A stretch of DNA of 64,000 nt from Fidelibacterota bacterium. GTDB lineage: Bacteria > Fidelibacterota > SORT01. This document shows, one piece after another, positions 37,284 to 45,690 of the stretch; position 1 is the first letter of the stretch, and each line of letters begins with the position of its first letter. The notes under the pieces are model-generated. The model worked only from the letters and a program-made list of their open reading frames with translations, was not told the origin of the DNA and did not search any database. Location of the stretch: the NCBI GenBank assembly GCA_022571215.1, contig JACZYG010000012.1, positions 27,463 to 91,462 on the forward strand, given 5' to 3'. A program made the position numbers and the translations under genes.

Positions 37284-38396
37284 TCACCTAACGGATTCGT
37301 ATCCTCCCGGGACACCGTTTTTGGAAAAGACTATCTGCCAGAGTTGATTTTTCCGGGACCTGAAACCGCCGGCGGCGCTGAGAAGATAATAGGTCCACAT
37401 TCGGTAAAACCGTTCGTCATAAGAATCTTTTATACTCTCCCAATTGCCAATAAAATTCTTATGCCACTCCATTAAAGTTTTGTCATAATCCGATCCGAAG
37501 TTGTGCCAATCTTCTAATACGAAAATGCCTTCAGTTGCCGTACTGATCTGCTTTTCAGATGGTAATACACCATTAGGAAAAATATATTTGTCGAACCAAG
37601 GATCGGTAGAACGACTTGATTTTCTACTGCCGATTGTATGTAATAAAAACAGACCTTCCGGTTTTAGATTATTAGATACCACTTTCATGAAGTTCCTGAA
37701 ATTTTTAGAGCCAATGTTTTCAATCATTCCCATAACTAATATATGATCGAATTGTTCGTTTATCTCTTTGTAATCCTGAAATCTTATCTCAACAGGTAAA
37801 CCCTTACAAAGGCTTTGTGCGTATTCAATTTGTTTTTTAGACTTACTGATCCCCACGACATTTACTTCATATCTTTCTGAGGCAAATTTTTCGAAACTAC
37901 CCCATCCACAACCTATATCAAGAATATTCTGACCCGGTTTTAAATTTAGTTTTCGGCAAATCAGATCGAGCTTTGCCTCTTGAGCGTCATCAAGATTATC
38001 TGCATCTTTCCAATACCCGCAGGTATATAACATTCTTTTATCAAGAGTATTTTTAAAGAGTTCGTTTCCGAGGTCATAGTGTTTATTTACGGATTCGGAT
38101 GATTTTACGCCGGATAGCATATTTGAAATAACAGCTTTTATTATCAGACCGAATTCTTTGAATTTTCGTGTTTTTTCGTTTGGCGTTATTTTTAAAAGTC
38201 TATTGATAAATTCATCTAATTGCGGGCAATCCCACCAGCTATCCATATACGCTTCCCCTAAGCCGAGAGCGCCGTTTAAGAGAATTCTATTGTAGAATCT
38301 TTCATCTTTAACTTGAATATCGAAAGGACGATTTCCATTTATGATTATATCGGCGGAATTGAAACGATCTTGTACGTATTTTTTAGCGCTGTCCAT
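37284..38396 (-). CDS. cfa: Cyclopropane-fatty-acyl-phospholipid synthase
   Basis: SAM-dependent enzyme adding a methylene bridge to unsaturated membrane acyl chains, often in stationary phase or stress. Seen: a lipid-binding N-terminal domain with GEAYMDSWWDC, HYDLGNELF (106-114), TCGYW, the SAM motif NILDIGCGWGSFEKFA (157-172), GISKSKKQIEYA, and EDWHNFGSDYDKTL-x-EWHKNF. 370 aa, typical. It is convergent with tRNA-Ser; a 16-bp palindrome lies in its divergent upstream gap. Confidence 0.94.
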   Translation of the reverse strand: MDSAKKYVQDRFNSADIIINGNRPFDIQVKDERFYNRILLNGALGLGEAYMDSWWDCPQLDEFINRLLKITPNEKTRKFKEFGLIIKAVISNMLSGVKSSESVNKHYDLGNELFKNTLDKRMLYTCGYWKDADNLDDAQEAKLDLICRKLNLKPGQNILDIGCGWGSFEKFASERYEVNVVGISKSKKQIEYAQSLCKGLPVEIRFQDYKEINEQFDHILVMGMIENIGSKNFRNFMKVVSNNLKPEGLFLLHTIGSRKSSRSTDPWFDKYIFPNGVLPSEKQISTATEGIFVLEDWHNFGSDYDKTLMEWHKNFIGNWESIKDSYDERFYRMWTYYLLSAAGGFRSRKNQLWQIVFSKNGVPGGYESVR

Positions 38397-38448
38397 AAAA
38401 CTTAAGATTTTAATTTACAATCCGGTTATAGTTTCTCTGTAAAAATAA

Positions 38449-38464
38449 TATTCATGCATGAATA
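38449..38464. promoter_or_regulatory. 16-bp perfect palindrome in the cfa/TPR divergent gap
   Basis: TATTCATGCATGAATA reads the same on both strands and lies between the divergently transcribed cfa and TPR genes, a location suited to a dimeric-regulator operator. The regulator is unknown. The rest of the 38397-38615 gap shows no clear promoter or RNA. Confidence 0.4.
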
Positions 38465-38615
38465 AATAAGATACAGTAGTGTTGATAAATTACTGGATAA
38501 GCCGTTAAATATCAAGTAGCGTCGAATAAATTCATAATACTTCTTGAAAGTTGGGATATTAGATTATAGATTCTGTGCTGAAGAAAATTTGTTGTTAAAT
38601 AGTTAAAGAGAATAA

Positions 38616-39302
38616 ATGTTACGGGCAAGAAAGAGAATTACTAAAAAAGAACTCAAGCATGACGCTATGTTAGAGGCAATGTATAAGGTGGAAACCTTTA
38701 TGAAGAGCTATTCTAAGCAGGTGATGTATGGTGGAGCAGGGTTAGTAGCGCTTATAGTTGTCTCTGTTATGATGTTGAATTCCAAAAGGGAAGCCGAAGT
38801 AAAAGCGGATTCTGCCGTCGGCATAGCTCAATACAAGCTTTTGATCGGAGATTTTCAAGATGCTGAGGTTCGGCTTGAGGACGTTTTAAGGAAATATCCC
38901 GGCACCAAGGCGGCAAGAGAAGGTAAATTCTATCTTGCCAACGCTCATTATCTTTTAGGCAATATGGAGGAAGCCGAGAAATATTATATAGAATTTTTGG
39001 CCGAGAGTTCAAATGACCCGATTCTTGAATCTTCAGCCAATTCCGGATTGGCTGCTATAAAGGAAGACACTGACGATAATCTATCAGCGGCGAATTTCTA
39101 TATGAAAGCATCGTTTATCTCTAACGGCAAGACTCAATCAGAAGCGTATATGTTATCATCCATTAGGAATTATTATAAATCAGGTGAAATTGAGAGGGCG
39201 CAGGAGATGGTGGATGATATGCTTGCCGACGAAGATATAAGCAATAATACTAAAGAGAGTGTGAAATATTGGAATTCTATTATCATGGGGGCGGACGGCT
39301 AA
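38616..39302 (+). CDS. YfgM-like membrane-anchored TPR protein
   Basis: A basic cytoplasmic N-terminus (RARKRITKKELKHD), one transmembrane helix (about 36-54, QVMYGGAGLVALIVVSVMML) and a periplasmic TPR domain (about 65-220). This is the layout of YfgM, a SecYEG/chaperone-associated ancillary protein, and of similar BamD-like TPR proteins. 228 aa. A terminator follows at 39372. Confidence 0.75.
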   Translation: MLRARKRITKKELKHDAMLEAMYKVETFMKSYSKQVMYGGAGLVALIVVSVMMLNSKREAEVKADSAVGIAQYKLLIGDFQDAEVRLEDVLRKYPGTKAAREGKFYLANAHYLLGNMEEAEKYYIEFLAESSNDPILESSANSGLAAIKEDTDDNLSAANFYMKASFISNGKTQSEAYMLSSIRNYYKSGEIERAQEMVDDMLADEDISNNTKESVKYWNSIIMGADG

Positions 39303-39315
39303 CTGAATACGGTTT

Positions 39316-39360
39316 ATAACCTTATTATTTTGCTTGCTTGCCAGCAAAATAGAGGTTATA
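39316..39360 (+). other. Long imperfect hairpin upstream of rimP
   Basis: ATAACCT...ATTTTGCT (39316-39334) pairs imperfectly with AGCAAAATAGAGGTTAT (39343-39359) across a short loop, just before the terminator hairpin. It could be a processing or attenuation structure of the rimP-nusA leader, or part of the transcription end of the YfgM-like gene. Confidence 0.4.
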
Positions 39361-39371
39361 ATCATTGATTG

Positions 39372-39398
39372 GAGTGGGTTGACAGACCCACTCTTTTT
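39372..39398 (+). terminator. Rho-independent terminator after the YfgM-like gene
   Basis: Stem GAGTGGGT (39372-39379) and ACCCACTC (39386-39393) with a short loop, followed directly by TTTTT. It lies 18 bases before the rimP ATG, so it could also attenuate read-through into the rimP-nusA operon. Confidence 0.8.
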
Positions 39399-39415
39399 GT
39401 TGAGATGAAGAAGAG

Positions 39416-39883
39416 ATGAAAGCAATAGCGGAGATAGATACAGACCGCATCGGTCGTTTGGCGGAAACCTTTGTAAATGAGCTCGGAGCGGAGCTTATAG
39501 AGGTAAAGATCGGTTCGACAAAAAAAGGACAGCAAATCGTTATAATTGTTGACGCGGAGAGGGGTATTTCTATTGAAACATGTTCAAAAATAACGAAACG
39601 TTTAAGAAATTCACTTTACGACGAGAATTATGCGGGAGGTAACTTTAAAATTGAGGTTTCTTCACCGGGAGTTGACAGACCTTTGGTTACGGAAGATGAC
39701 TTTCGAAGAAAAACGGGCAGAAAGATCGAATTGTGGCATGATGAAGCGAGTATCGCTTCTCCGGTTGAAGGAGTGATAAAGTCTATAGAACGAAATCTTT
39801 TATTGTTGGAAGAAAAGGGAATTACAAACGAAATAAGTTTAGATAAAATTGATAAAGGTTTATTAAAAATAGAAATACGATGA
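39416..39883 (+). CDS. rimP: Ribosome maturation factor RimP
   Basis: Needed for 30S maturation. The N-terminal domain has the conserved GAELIEVKIG and IEVSSPGVDRPL segments; the C-terminal SH3-like domain is present. 155 aa, normal. It opens the rimP-nusA-infB-rbfA cluster; nusA starts 20 bases downstream. Confidence 0.94.
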   Translation: MKAIAEIDTDRIGRLAETFVNELGAELIEVKIGSTKKGQQIVIIVDAERGISIETCSKITKRLRNSLYDENYAGGNFKIEVSSPGVDRPLVTEDDFRRKTGRKIELWHDEASIASPVEGVIKSIERNLLLLEEKGITNEISLDKIDKGLLKIEIR

Positions 39884-39903
39884 TTATTCAGAGGAGAAGA
39901 TAA

Positions 39904-41139
39904 TTGATCAATCGTGAGATAGTAGAGGCATTTTCGGCAGTTGCGATGGAAAAGAACATAGACAGGCGTTCTCTTGCCGACATCATCAAAGGCATATTTG
40001 AAACGATGATCCTAAAGAAATACGACACGTTAGACGGATTCGACGTTATAGTCAATCTTGACAAAGGAGAGATCGAGATCTACCGGTTCAAGACTATCGT
40101 AGAAGAAGTTACCGATCCTGAAATTGAAATTTTAGTTGAAGAAGCTAAAGAGGTGGAACCGGATCTTGAAGTCGGGGATGAATTTATAGAGATTATTGAT
40201 ATTGATACATTTGGAAGAAGGCTTATTGCCTCAGCTAAACAAAACCTTGCCCAACGCATAAAAGACGCTGAAAAAGAGATAGTTATGGACGAATATAAAG
40301 ATCGCCTTGGTGAAGTTATCATCGGAGATGTCTATCAGGAAAGAAGAAGAGATGTCTATATCATGGTAGGTAAGACTGAGGTTATTCTCCCTGAGAGGGA
40401 GCAGATACCCGGAGAACGATACCGAAGAGGTAATAGTATTAGAGCTGTTATCAACGCGGTAGAATCTACCATGCATGGGCCGGAGATAATAGTTTCACGG
40501 GCTTCATCAGAATTTCTGATACGTCTTTTTGAAATTGAGGTTCCTGAGATATTTGACGGTATAGTGGAGATCAAGACTGTCGCCCGGATAGCTGGTGACA
40601 GATCAAAAATCGCGGTCATATCAAACGACAAGCGAATTGATCCTGTCGGCGCTTGCGTGGGAATGAAAGGTATTCGTATTCAATCTATCGTACGAGAGCT
40701 GAATAATGAAAAAATCGACATAATTCCATGGAGCGACGATCCGCTTATCTATATTCAAAGAGCTTTATCCCCCGCAAAACCCATCAGCACAGAGATAGAC
40801 GAGGAAAGAAAAAAGGCGACGATAATCGTCTCGGATGAAGAATATCCGTTGGCGATTGGTAAAAACGGACAAAATATAACCCTCTCAAACCAGTTGACGG
40901 GTTATGAGATTGAAGTGTTGAGGGAATCGGATGAAGAACTCAAAGGCGATCTCCTAATAGACCAAGTCGAAGGGTTGACAGCGTCTACGATTGCAAAATT
41001 AACCGCCGGTGGTTTTGAAAGAGCCGAAGATATTTTAGACGCGGGAATTAAAGGATTAAAAAGTGTTAAAGGTATTGGAGAGAAAACCGCTGAAAAGATA
41101 ATTTCAACGATTGAGGTCTATTTCGAGGAAGTGGAATAG
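39904..41139 (+). CDS. nusA: Transcription termination/antitermination factor NusA
   Basis: RNA-polymerase-binding pausing factor. N-terminal domain (1-125), S1 domain (about 133-200), two KH domains including VGACVGMKGIRIQSIVRELNNEKID and IGKNGQNITLSNQLTGYEI, then one C-terminal HhH segment (KGIGEKTAEKI). At 411 aa it has only the short C-terminal extension, unlike the 495-aa E. coli protein with two acidic repeats. TTG start at 39904 with AGGAGA upstream. Confidence 0.96.
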   Translation: MINREIVEAFSAVAMEKNIDRRSLADIIKGIFETMILKKYDTLDGFDVIVNLDKGEIEIYRFKTIVEEVTDPEIEILVEEAKEVEPDLEVGDEFIEIIDIDTFGRRLIASAKQNLAQRIKDAEKEIVMDEYKDRLGEVIIGDVYQERRRDVYIMVGKTEVILPEREQIPGERYRRGNSIRAVINAVESTMHGPEIIVSRASSEFLIRLFEIEVPEIFDGIVEIKTVARIAGDRSKIAVISNDKRIDPVGACVGMKGIRIQSIVRELNNEKIDIIPWSDDPLIYIQRALSPAKPISTEIDEERKKATIIVSDEEYPLAIGKNGQNITLSNQLTGYEIEVLRESDEELKGDLLIDQVEGLTASTIAKLTAGGFERAEDILDAGIKGLKSVKGIGEKTAEKIISTIEVYFEEVE

Positions 41140-41154
41140 AATTACAGGAAAAGA

Positions 41155-43776
41155 ATGGCTGAGAAGAATATAGAGACCAAGAAAAATAAAACTGAAAAAA
41201 GAGATGCTAAAAAGCGGATTTATCAGATCGCCAAGGAATTAAATCTTTCTCACGAAGAAATAATATCTTTCCTCAAAGAAAATGAAATTAGCGTTTCCAG
41301 TCATATGTCTCCGGTAGATGAAACCACTTACAATAAAATTTTAGCTGAATTTGCGAAAGAAAAAGTCATTGTTGAACGAGAGAAGAGTGAATCTATTCAA
41401 CGGGAACAGGAATCTCTCCGGATATTGGAAAAAGAGATTGAAAAGAAGCGAATTGAAACGGCATCGATAATGCCGCACGAAGTTCCTGTATTAGAAAAAT
41501 CAAAAAGTAAAGAAAAAGTTGATCCCAAATCGAAAGAGGATCCGACAGATCTGAAAGCGGTTGATTCTCAACCGACAGATGCAAAAGAAAAAACAGAAAA
41601 AGTTGCTATTGTCAAACCTGATTTGCCGGCTGAATCTACAGATTCTGAAAAGTCCAAGGAAAAAACTGATCAATCTACCGACCAGGAAACATCGGTTAGT
41701 GAAATAGAGCCAATATCGGATGTTAAACAGAAAAGAAGAAAAATCGATCTTGACAAAATACCATCCGATAAAAAGCGTTCTAAAGAACTCAAACCCAAGC
41801 GTAAGAGAGTACGGATCAAGAAAGCCGGGCAGGATACAGCTGAAACAATACCCGCTGAAGCCTTTAAAAGGCGAAAAAAAGCCCTACCCGTTGACCAAAA
41901 AGCCGTTGATGAATCGATTAAAAAAACATTGGCAGCTGTTGACGCGAGTTCTAAAAAGAAGAAAAGAAGGAAAACTTCCACATCTGATGAAGTCGAAATT
42001 GATTCAAGTTTACTTAAGGTCGCGGAATATACTTCAGTAGGTGATCTGGCAACTCTAATGGACATACCGACGAATGAACTGATCGCCAAATGTATGGAAC
42101 TCGGTTTTATGGTTACTATCAATCACAGGCTCGATTTTGATACCATAGTTTTATTGTCAGCCGAATATGAATTCAAGGTTGAAAGAGTGGAAGAATTCGG
42201 GTCAGAGGTTGTAGATGAAGTAGATATTGAAGAAAAACCGGAAGACTTGAAAGAGAGAGCTCCTGTGGTGACCATCATGGGGCATGTCGATCATGGAAAA
42301 ACTTCTCTGCTTGATTTCATTAGAAATGAATCGGTCGTCGCGGGTGAGGCGGGCGGAATCACTCAACATATAGGCGCATATCGAGTTATTTTAGATAATG
42401 GTAAAGAGATCACTTTCCTTGATACTCCCGGGCATGAAGCATTTACCGCTATGCGCGCAAGAGGCGCTCAGGTAACTGATATTGTGGTAATTGTTATTGC
42501 GGCGGATGACGGCGTTAAGCCGCAGACTATTGAAGCAATCAATCACGCGCGGGCGGCGAAAGTTCCCATAATCGTCGCAATCAACAAAATTGACAAACCG
42601 AATGCCGATATAGAGAATGTAAAACGAGAATTATCGGAATATAAAATAGTTGTTGAAAGCTGGGGAGGCAAGACCCAGTCGGTTGAGGTTTCCGCTAAAA
42701 CAGGTGAAGGCATAGAAGATTTATTGTTGGGAATACTCTTAGAATCTGAGCTATTGGAATTGAAGGCTAATCCGAATAGAAGAGCGCGCGGCATTGTTGT
42801 CGAGTCGCGTCTTGATAAGGGGCTTGGTCCTTTAGGAACTATACTGATTCAGAAAGGCACTCTTAAAATTGGCGACGTCTTTATTTGCGGAACCACATCA
42901 GGGAAAGTTAGAATTCTCATGGACGAGAGAGGCAATAGAGTAAAAGAAACGGCGCCTTCCATACCGGTTCAGGTACTGGGTTTCGATGCCGTCCCGGCTG
43001 CGAATGATTTTTTTGCCGTATTAGAAGAGGAACGCGAGGTAAAGAAAATCAGTTTTGAGAGGCAAAGGATCAAGCGCGAACAACAATTCCGTAAAATCAA
43101 GCTCCGTACGCTTGATGAGATATCACAGCAGATAAAAGAAGGTAAGGTCAGAGAACTTTCTATTATTATCAAGGGAGATACAGACGGATCAGTTGAAGCA
43201 CTGAACGATCTATTAGTAAATTTAAGCACTAAAGAGGTTGCCGTTAAGGTGATACACAGCGCAGTGGGAACCATAGTAGAATCAGATATTCTTCTTGCTA
43301 CGGCATCCGGCGCGGTAATAATCGGATTTCATATAGAAGCTACCGCAAAAGCAAAACAACTTGCTGAAAAAGAAAGTATAGATATTAGGATATACAATGT
43401 CATTTATGATGTTGAAAATGAGATCAAAACCGCTCTTGAGGGAATGCTTGAGCCTGAAAAACTCACGAATGTAATTGGCAGCGTTGAAATACGCGCGGTC
43501 TTCAGTAATTCCAAGGTAGGCGCTATCGCAGGATGTTATGTGCTATCCGGAAAGGTTTCAAGAGGTGATATGATCAATCTGCTAAGAGATGAGCAGATGG
43601 TCTCGCAAGGTACCATAAGCAGCCTTAAACGGTTTAAGGATGATGTAAAAGAGGTCGCGGAGGGGTTTGAATGCGGTATAACTCTCGAAGGCGTGAACGG
43701 GATAGAAGAGGGTGATATTATCCAAATTTATGAAATAACCGACAGGAAACGTACTCTTGATGAGGCAAGAGTTTAA
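41155..43776 (+). CDS. infB: Translation initiation factor IF-2
   Basis: GTPase delivering initiator tRNA to the 30S. The N-terminal third is a Lys/Glu-rich low-complexity region after an IF2_N-type domain (KKRIYQIAKELNLSHEEII), with a second IF2_N segment near 290. GTPase motifs: G1 GHVDHGKT (376-383), G3 DTPGHEAF, G4 NKID. The C-terminal domains end ITLEGVNGIEEGDIIQIYE. 873 aa, full length. Confidence 0.97.
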   Translation: MAEKNIETKKNKTEKRDAKKRIYQIAKELNLSHEEIISFLKENEISVSSHMSPVDETTYNKILAEFAKEKVIVEREKSESIQREQESLRILEKEIEKKRIETASIMPHEVPVLEKSKSKEKVDPKSKEDPTDLKAVDSQPTDAKEKTEKVAIVKPDLPAESTDSEKSKEKTDQSTDQETSVSEIEPISDVKQKRRKIDLDKIPSDKKRSKELKPKRKRVRIKKAGQDTAETIPAEAFKRRKKALPVDQKAVDESIKKTLAAVDASSKKKKRRKTSTSDEVEIDSSLLKVAEYTSVGDLATLMDIPTNELIAKCMELGFMVTINHRLDFDTIVLLSAEYEFKVERVEEFGSEVVDEVDIEEKPEDLKERAPVVTIMGHVDHGKTSLLDFIRNESVVAGEAGGITQHIGAYRVILDNGKEITFLDTPGHEAFTAMRARGAQVTDIVVIVIAADDGVKPQTIEAINHARAAKVPIIVAINKIDKPNADIENVKRELSEYKIVVESWGGKTQSVEVSAKTGEGIEDLLLGILLESELLELKANPNRRARGIVVESRLDKGLGPLGTILIQKGTLKIGDVFICGTTSGKVRILMDERGNRVKETAPSIPVQVLGFDAVPAANDFFAVLEEEREVKKISFERQRIKREQQFRKIKLRTLDEISQQIKEGKVRELSIIIKGDTDGSVEALNDLLVNLSTKEVAVKVIHSAVGTIVESDILLATASGAVIIGFHIEATAKAKQLAEKESIDIRIYNVIYDVENEIKTALEGMLEPEKLTNVIGSVEIRAVFSNSKVGAIAGCYVLSGKVSRGDMINLLRDEQMVSQGTISSLKRFKDDVKEVAEGFECGITLEGVNGIEEGDIIQIYEITDRKRTLDEARV

Positions 43777-43791
43777 TAGGAATTAGCAAAG

Positions 43792-44076
43792 TTGGCTATT
43801 TTGGGTTTACTTCAATTAGAAATATTCATTCCGGAGAGTCGAAGCTTAAAAGATAAACGGAGCGTAATCAAAAGTCTAAAAGAAACGGTTAGGAAAAAAT
43901 TCAATGTTTCTATAGCGGAAACGGGTGATCACGATAAATGGGGAAAATCTCAGATTTCAATATCAAAAGTTAGTAATGAATCCTCGGTGATCAGAAAAGA
44001 ATTTCAAAATATTCAAAAAGATATTGAGAGACGGTATCCGTTGGAGATTGTCAACAAGGTGGAAGAAGTATGGTAA
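43792..44076 (+). CDS. DUF503 (YlxP-like) protein
   Basis: A 94-aa protein beginning AILGLLQLEIFIPESRSLKDKRSVIKSL, the signature of the DUF503/YlxP family usually encoded between infB and rbfA. YlxP has been linked to ribosome or translation functions but its activity is not settled. TTG start at 43792; the stop overlaps rbfA by 7 nt. The classic gene order supports the call. Confidence 0.88.
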   Translation: MAILGLLQLEIFIPESRSLKDKRSVIKSLKETVRKKFNVSIAETGDHDKWGKSQISISKVSNESSVIRKEFQNIQKDIERRYPLEIVNKVEEVW

Positions 44077-44429
44077 GAGGAAAATATAAACGCTCAGATA
44101 GAGTAGGGGATGTCGTAAAAAGAGGTATCGCGGAGATTCTTGTCCGAGGTGAATTGGGTGTGGATTTCGGATTTGTTACGGTTACAAGAATCGAGATGTC
44201 CAATGACCTGAAAAATGCGAAAGTATTCATATCAATTCACGGAGACGAAGAAGAAAAAAAGAAGCAGTTTAAAAAGTTAATGGAAAACAAAAAGAGGATG
44301 AGATACCTTGTGGCTAAAAATATAGACCTACGCTACACTCCTAATTTGAAATTATACAGAGATGATTCTCTTGATAACTCCATTAAAGTTCAAAAATTGC
44401 TCTATGATATAGAACATGGCGAAAAATAA
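44070..44429 (+). CDS. rbfA: Ribosome-binding factor A
   Basis: KH-fold 30S maturation factor. Seen: YKRSDRVGDVVKRGIAEIL, the DFGFVTVTRIEMSNDLKNAKVFIS core, and the RYTPNLKLYRDDSLDNS C-terminus typical of RbfA. 119 aa. It overlaps the DUF503 gene by 7 nt and ribF follows after 2 bases. Confidence 0.95.
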   Translation: MVRGKYKRSDRVGDVVKRGIAEILVRGELGVDFGFVTVTRIEMSNDLKNAKVFISIHGDEEEKKKQFKKLMENKKRMRYLVAKNIDLRYTPNLKLYRDDSLDNSIKVQKLLYDIEHGEK

Positions 44430-44431
44430 AA

Positions 44432-45361
44432 GTGGAACTGCTGACTGATATAACGGATTATCAATCTTCTCACGACAGAGTTTTAACTGTGGGTACATTT
44501 GACGGCGTGCACCTAGGTCATCAAAAGATTATCGAAGCCATTATTGAAAGCGCAAAAAAGAGAAATCTAAAATCTACAGTCGTGACATTCGATCCTCATC
44601 CGAAAGAAGTCATTTCTACTCCGGACGGAACTGATAAGATCGAGCTGCTTACAACTCTTGAAGAAAAATTGGCGGCACTCTCCAAATTCGATATAGACAC
44701 TGTGATAGTCATACAGTTTACAATGGAATTTTCCAGAACCGATCCCGATGCTTTTGTGACTGATATTCTGTGTAAGAAATTTAAGGCGAAAGAAATCATT
44801 GTCGGCTACGATCATAATTTCGGGAAAGACCGCTCAGGCAACCACAAAACGCTGCTCTCACTCGGTGAAAAATGCGGCTTCTCGGTTAAGATGGTTGGAC
44901 CTTTCGATCTGATGGACGGCGCGGTCAGCAGTACCCGTATCAGAAAGTTACTTTCCGGTGAGGGAGATGTTGAAACCGCCTCAAAGCTCTTATCCCGGCT
45001 ATATTCAATTACAGGCAGTGTCGTGAAAGGTGAGGGAAGGGGGAGAAAAATCAATTTTCCCACCGCAAACATCAAATTGCACAATGATTCTAAAGTAATT
45101 CCCAAAAACGGCGTCTACTGTGTAAATGTCTTACGGGACGGTAAGTCCCAAAAAGGAATGTGCAACATAGGATTTCGACCTACATTCGATGGAAGCGACC
45201 GAACAATAGAAGCTCATATACTCTCGGACGATCTCGGCGACTTGTATGGTGAAGAAATATCGTTAGAGTATATATCACGTTTGAGAGACGAATTTAGATT
45301 TAACTCTTCAGAAGAATTAATAAAACAGCTGCAAAAGGATAAGCTAGCATGCAGCATCTAA
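44432..45361 (+). CDS. ribF: Bifunctional riboflavin kinase/FAD synthetase
   Basis: Makes FMN and FAD. The N-terminal FAD synthetase domain has GTFDGVHLGHQKII and the ISSTRIRKLL equivalent (VSSTRIRKLLSGEGDVE). The C-terminal flavokinase domain has GEGRGRKINFPTANI and EAHILSDDLGDLYGEEISLEY. 309 aa, normal. GTG start 2 bases after rbfA; rpsO follows, the usual order. Confidence 0.95.
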   Translation: MELLTDITDYQSSHDRVLTVGTFDGVHLGHQKIIEAIIESAKKRNLKSTVVTFDPHPKEVISTPDGTDKIELLTTLEEKLAALSKFDIDTVIVIQFTMEFSRTDPDAFVTDILCKKFKAKEIIVGYDHNFGKDRSGNHKTLLSLGEKCGFSVKMVGPFDLMDGAVSSTRIRKLLSGEGDVETASKLLSRLYSITGSVVKGEGRGRKINFPTANIKLHNDSKVIPKNGVYCVNVLRDGKSQKGMCNIGFRPTFDGSDRTIEAHILSDDLGDLYGEEISLEYISRLRDEFRFNSSEELIKQLQKDKLACSI

Positions 45362-45388
45362 CTTATATACAAAATAAGGACTAAAAGA

Positions 45389-45658
45389 ATGAGCATTACG
45401 AAAGATGAAAAACTCGAGCTTGTAAAGAATTATGGCTCAAACGATAGAGATACGGGAAGGTCGGAGGTACAGGTTGCGCTCTTGACAAAGAGAATCGCCA
45501 ATCTGACCGAGCACCTTAAAGAGCACAAACATGATCATCATACAAGAAGAGGTTTGGTAATGATGGTGGGTAAGAGGAGAAGATTGTTGAATTATTTAGA
45601 AAAAACTCAACTGAATCGTTATCGAGACGTTATTAAAGCATTAAATTTAAGACGATAA
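45389..45658 (+). CDS. rpsO: 30S ribosomal protein S15
   Basis: Binds the central domain of 16S rRNA. 89 aa with [30 protein letters not shown] core and [12 protein letters not shown] near the C-terminus. AAGGA ribosome site upstream of the ATG. It directly precedes pnp, as in most bacteria, where the pair is often co-regulated. Confidence 0.97.
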   Translation: MSITKDEKLELVKNYGSNDRDTGRSEVQVALLTKRIANLTEHLKEHKHDHHTRRGLVMMVGKRRRLLNYLEKTQLNRYRDVIKALNLRR

Positions 45659-45690
45659 CTTCGTCTACATAATATTAAAAGGAGTATTAA

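Noticed and set aside
37162..37347. 61-aa ORF starting MAEWLKALAWKAC
   Set aside because: A translation of the tRNA-Ser gene itself, a common false gene.
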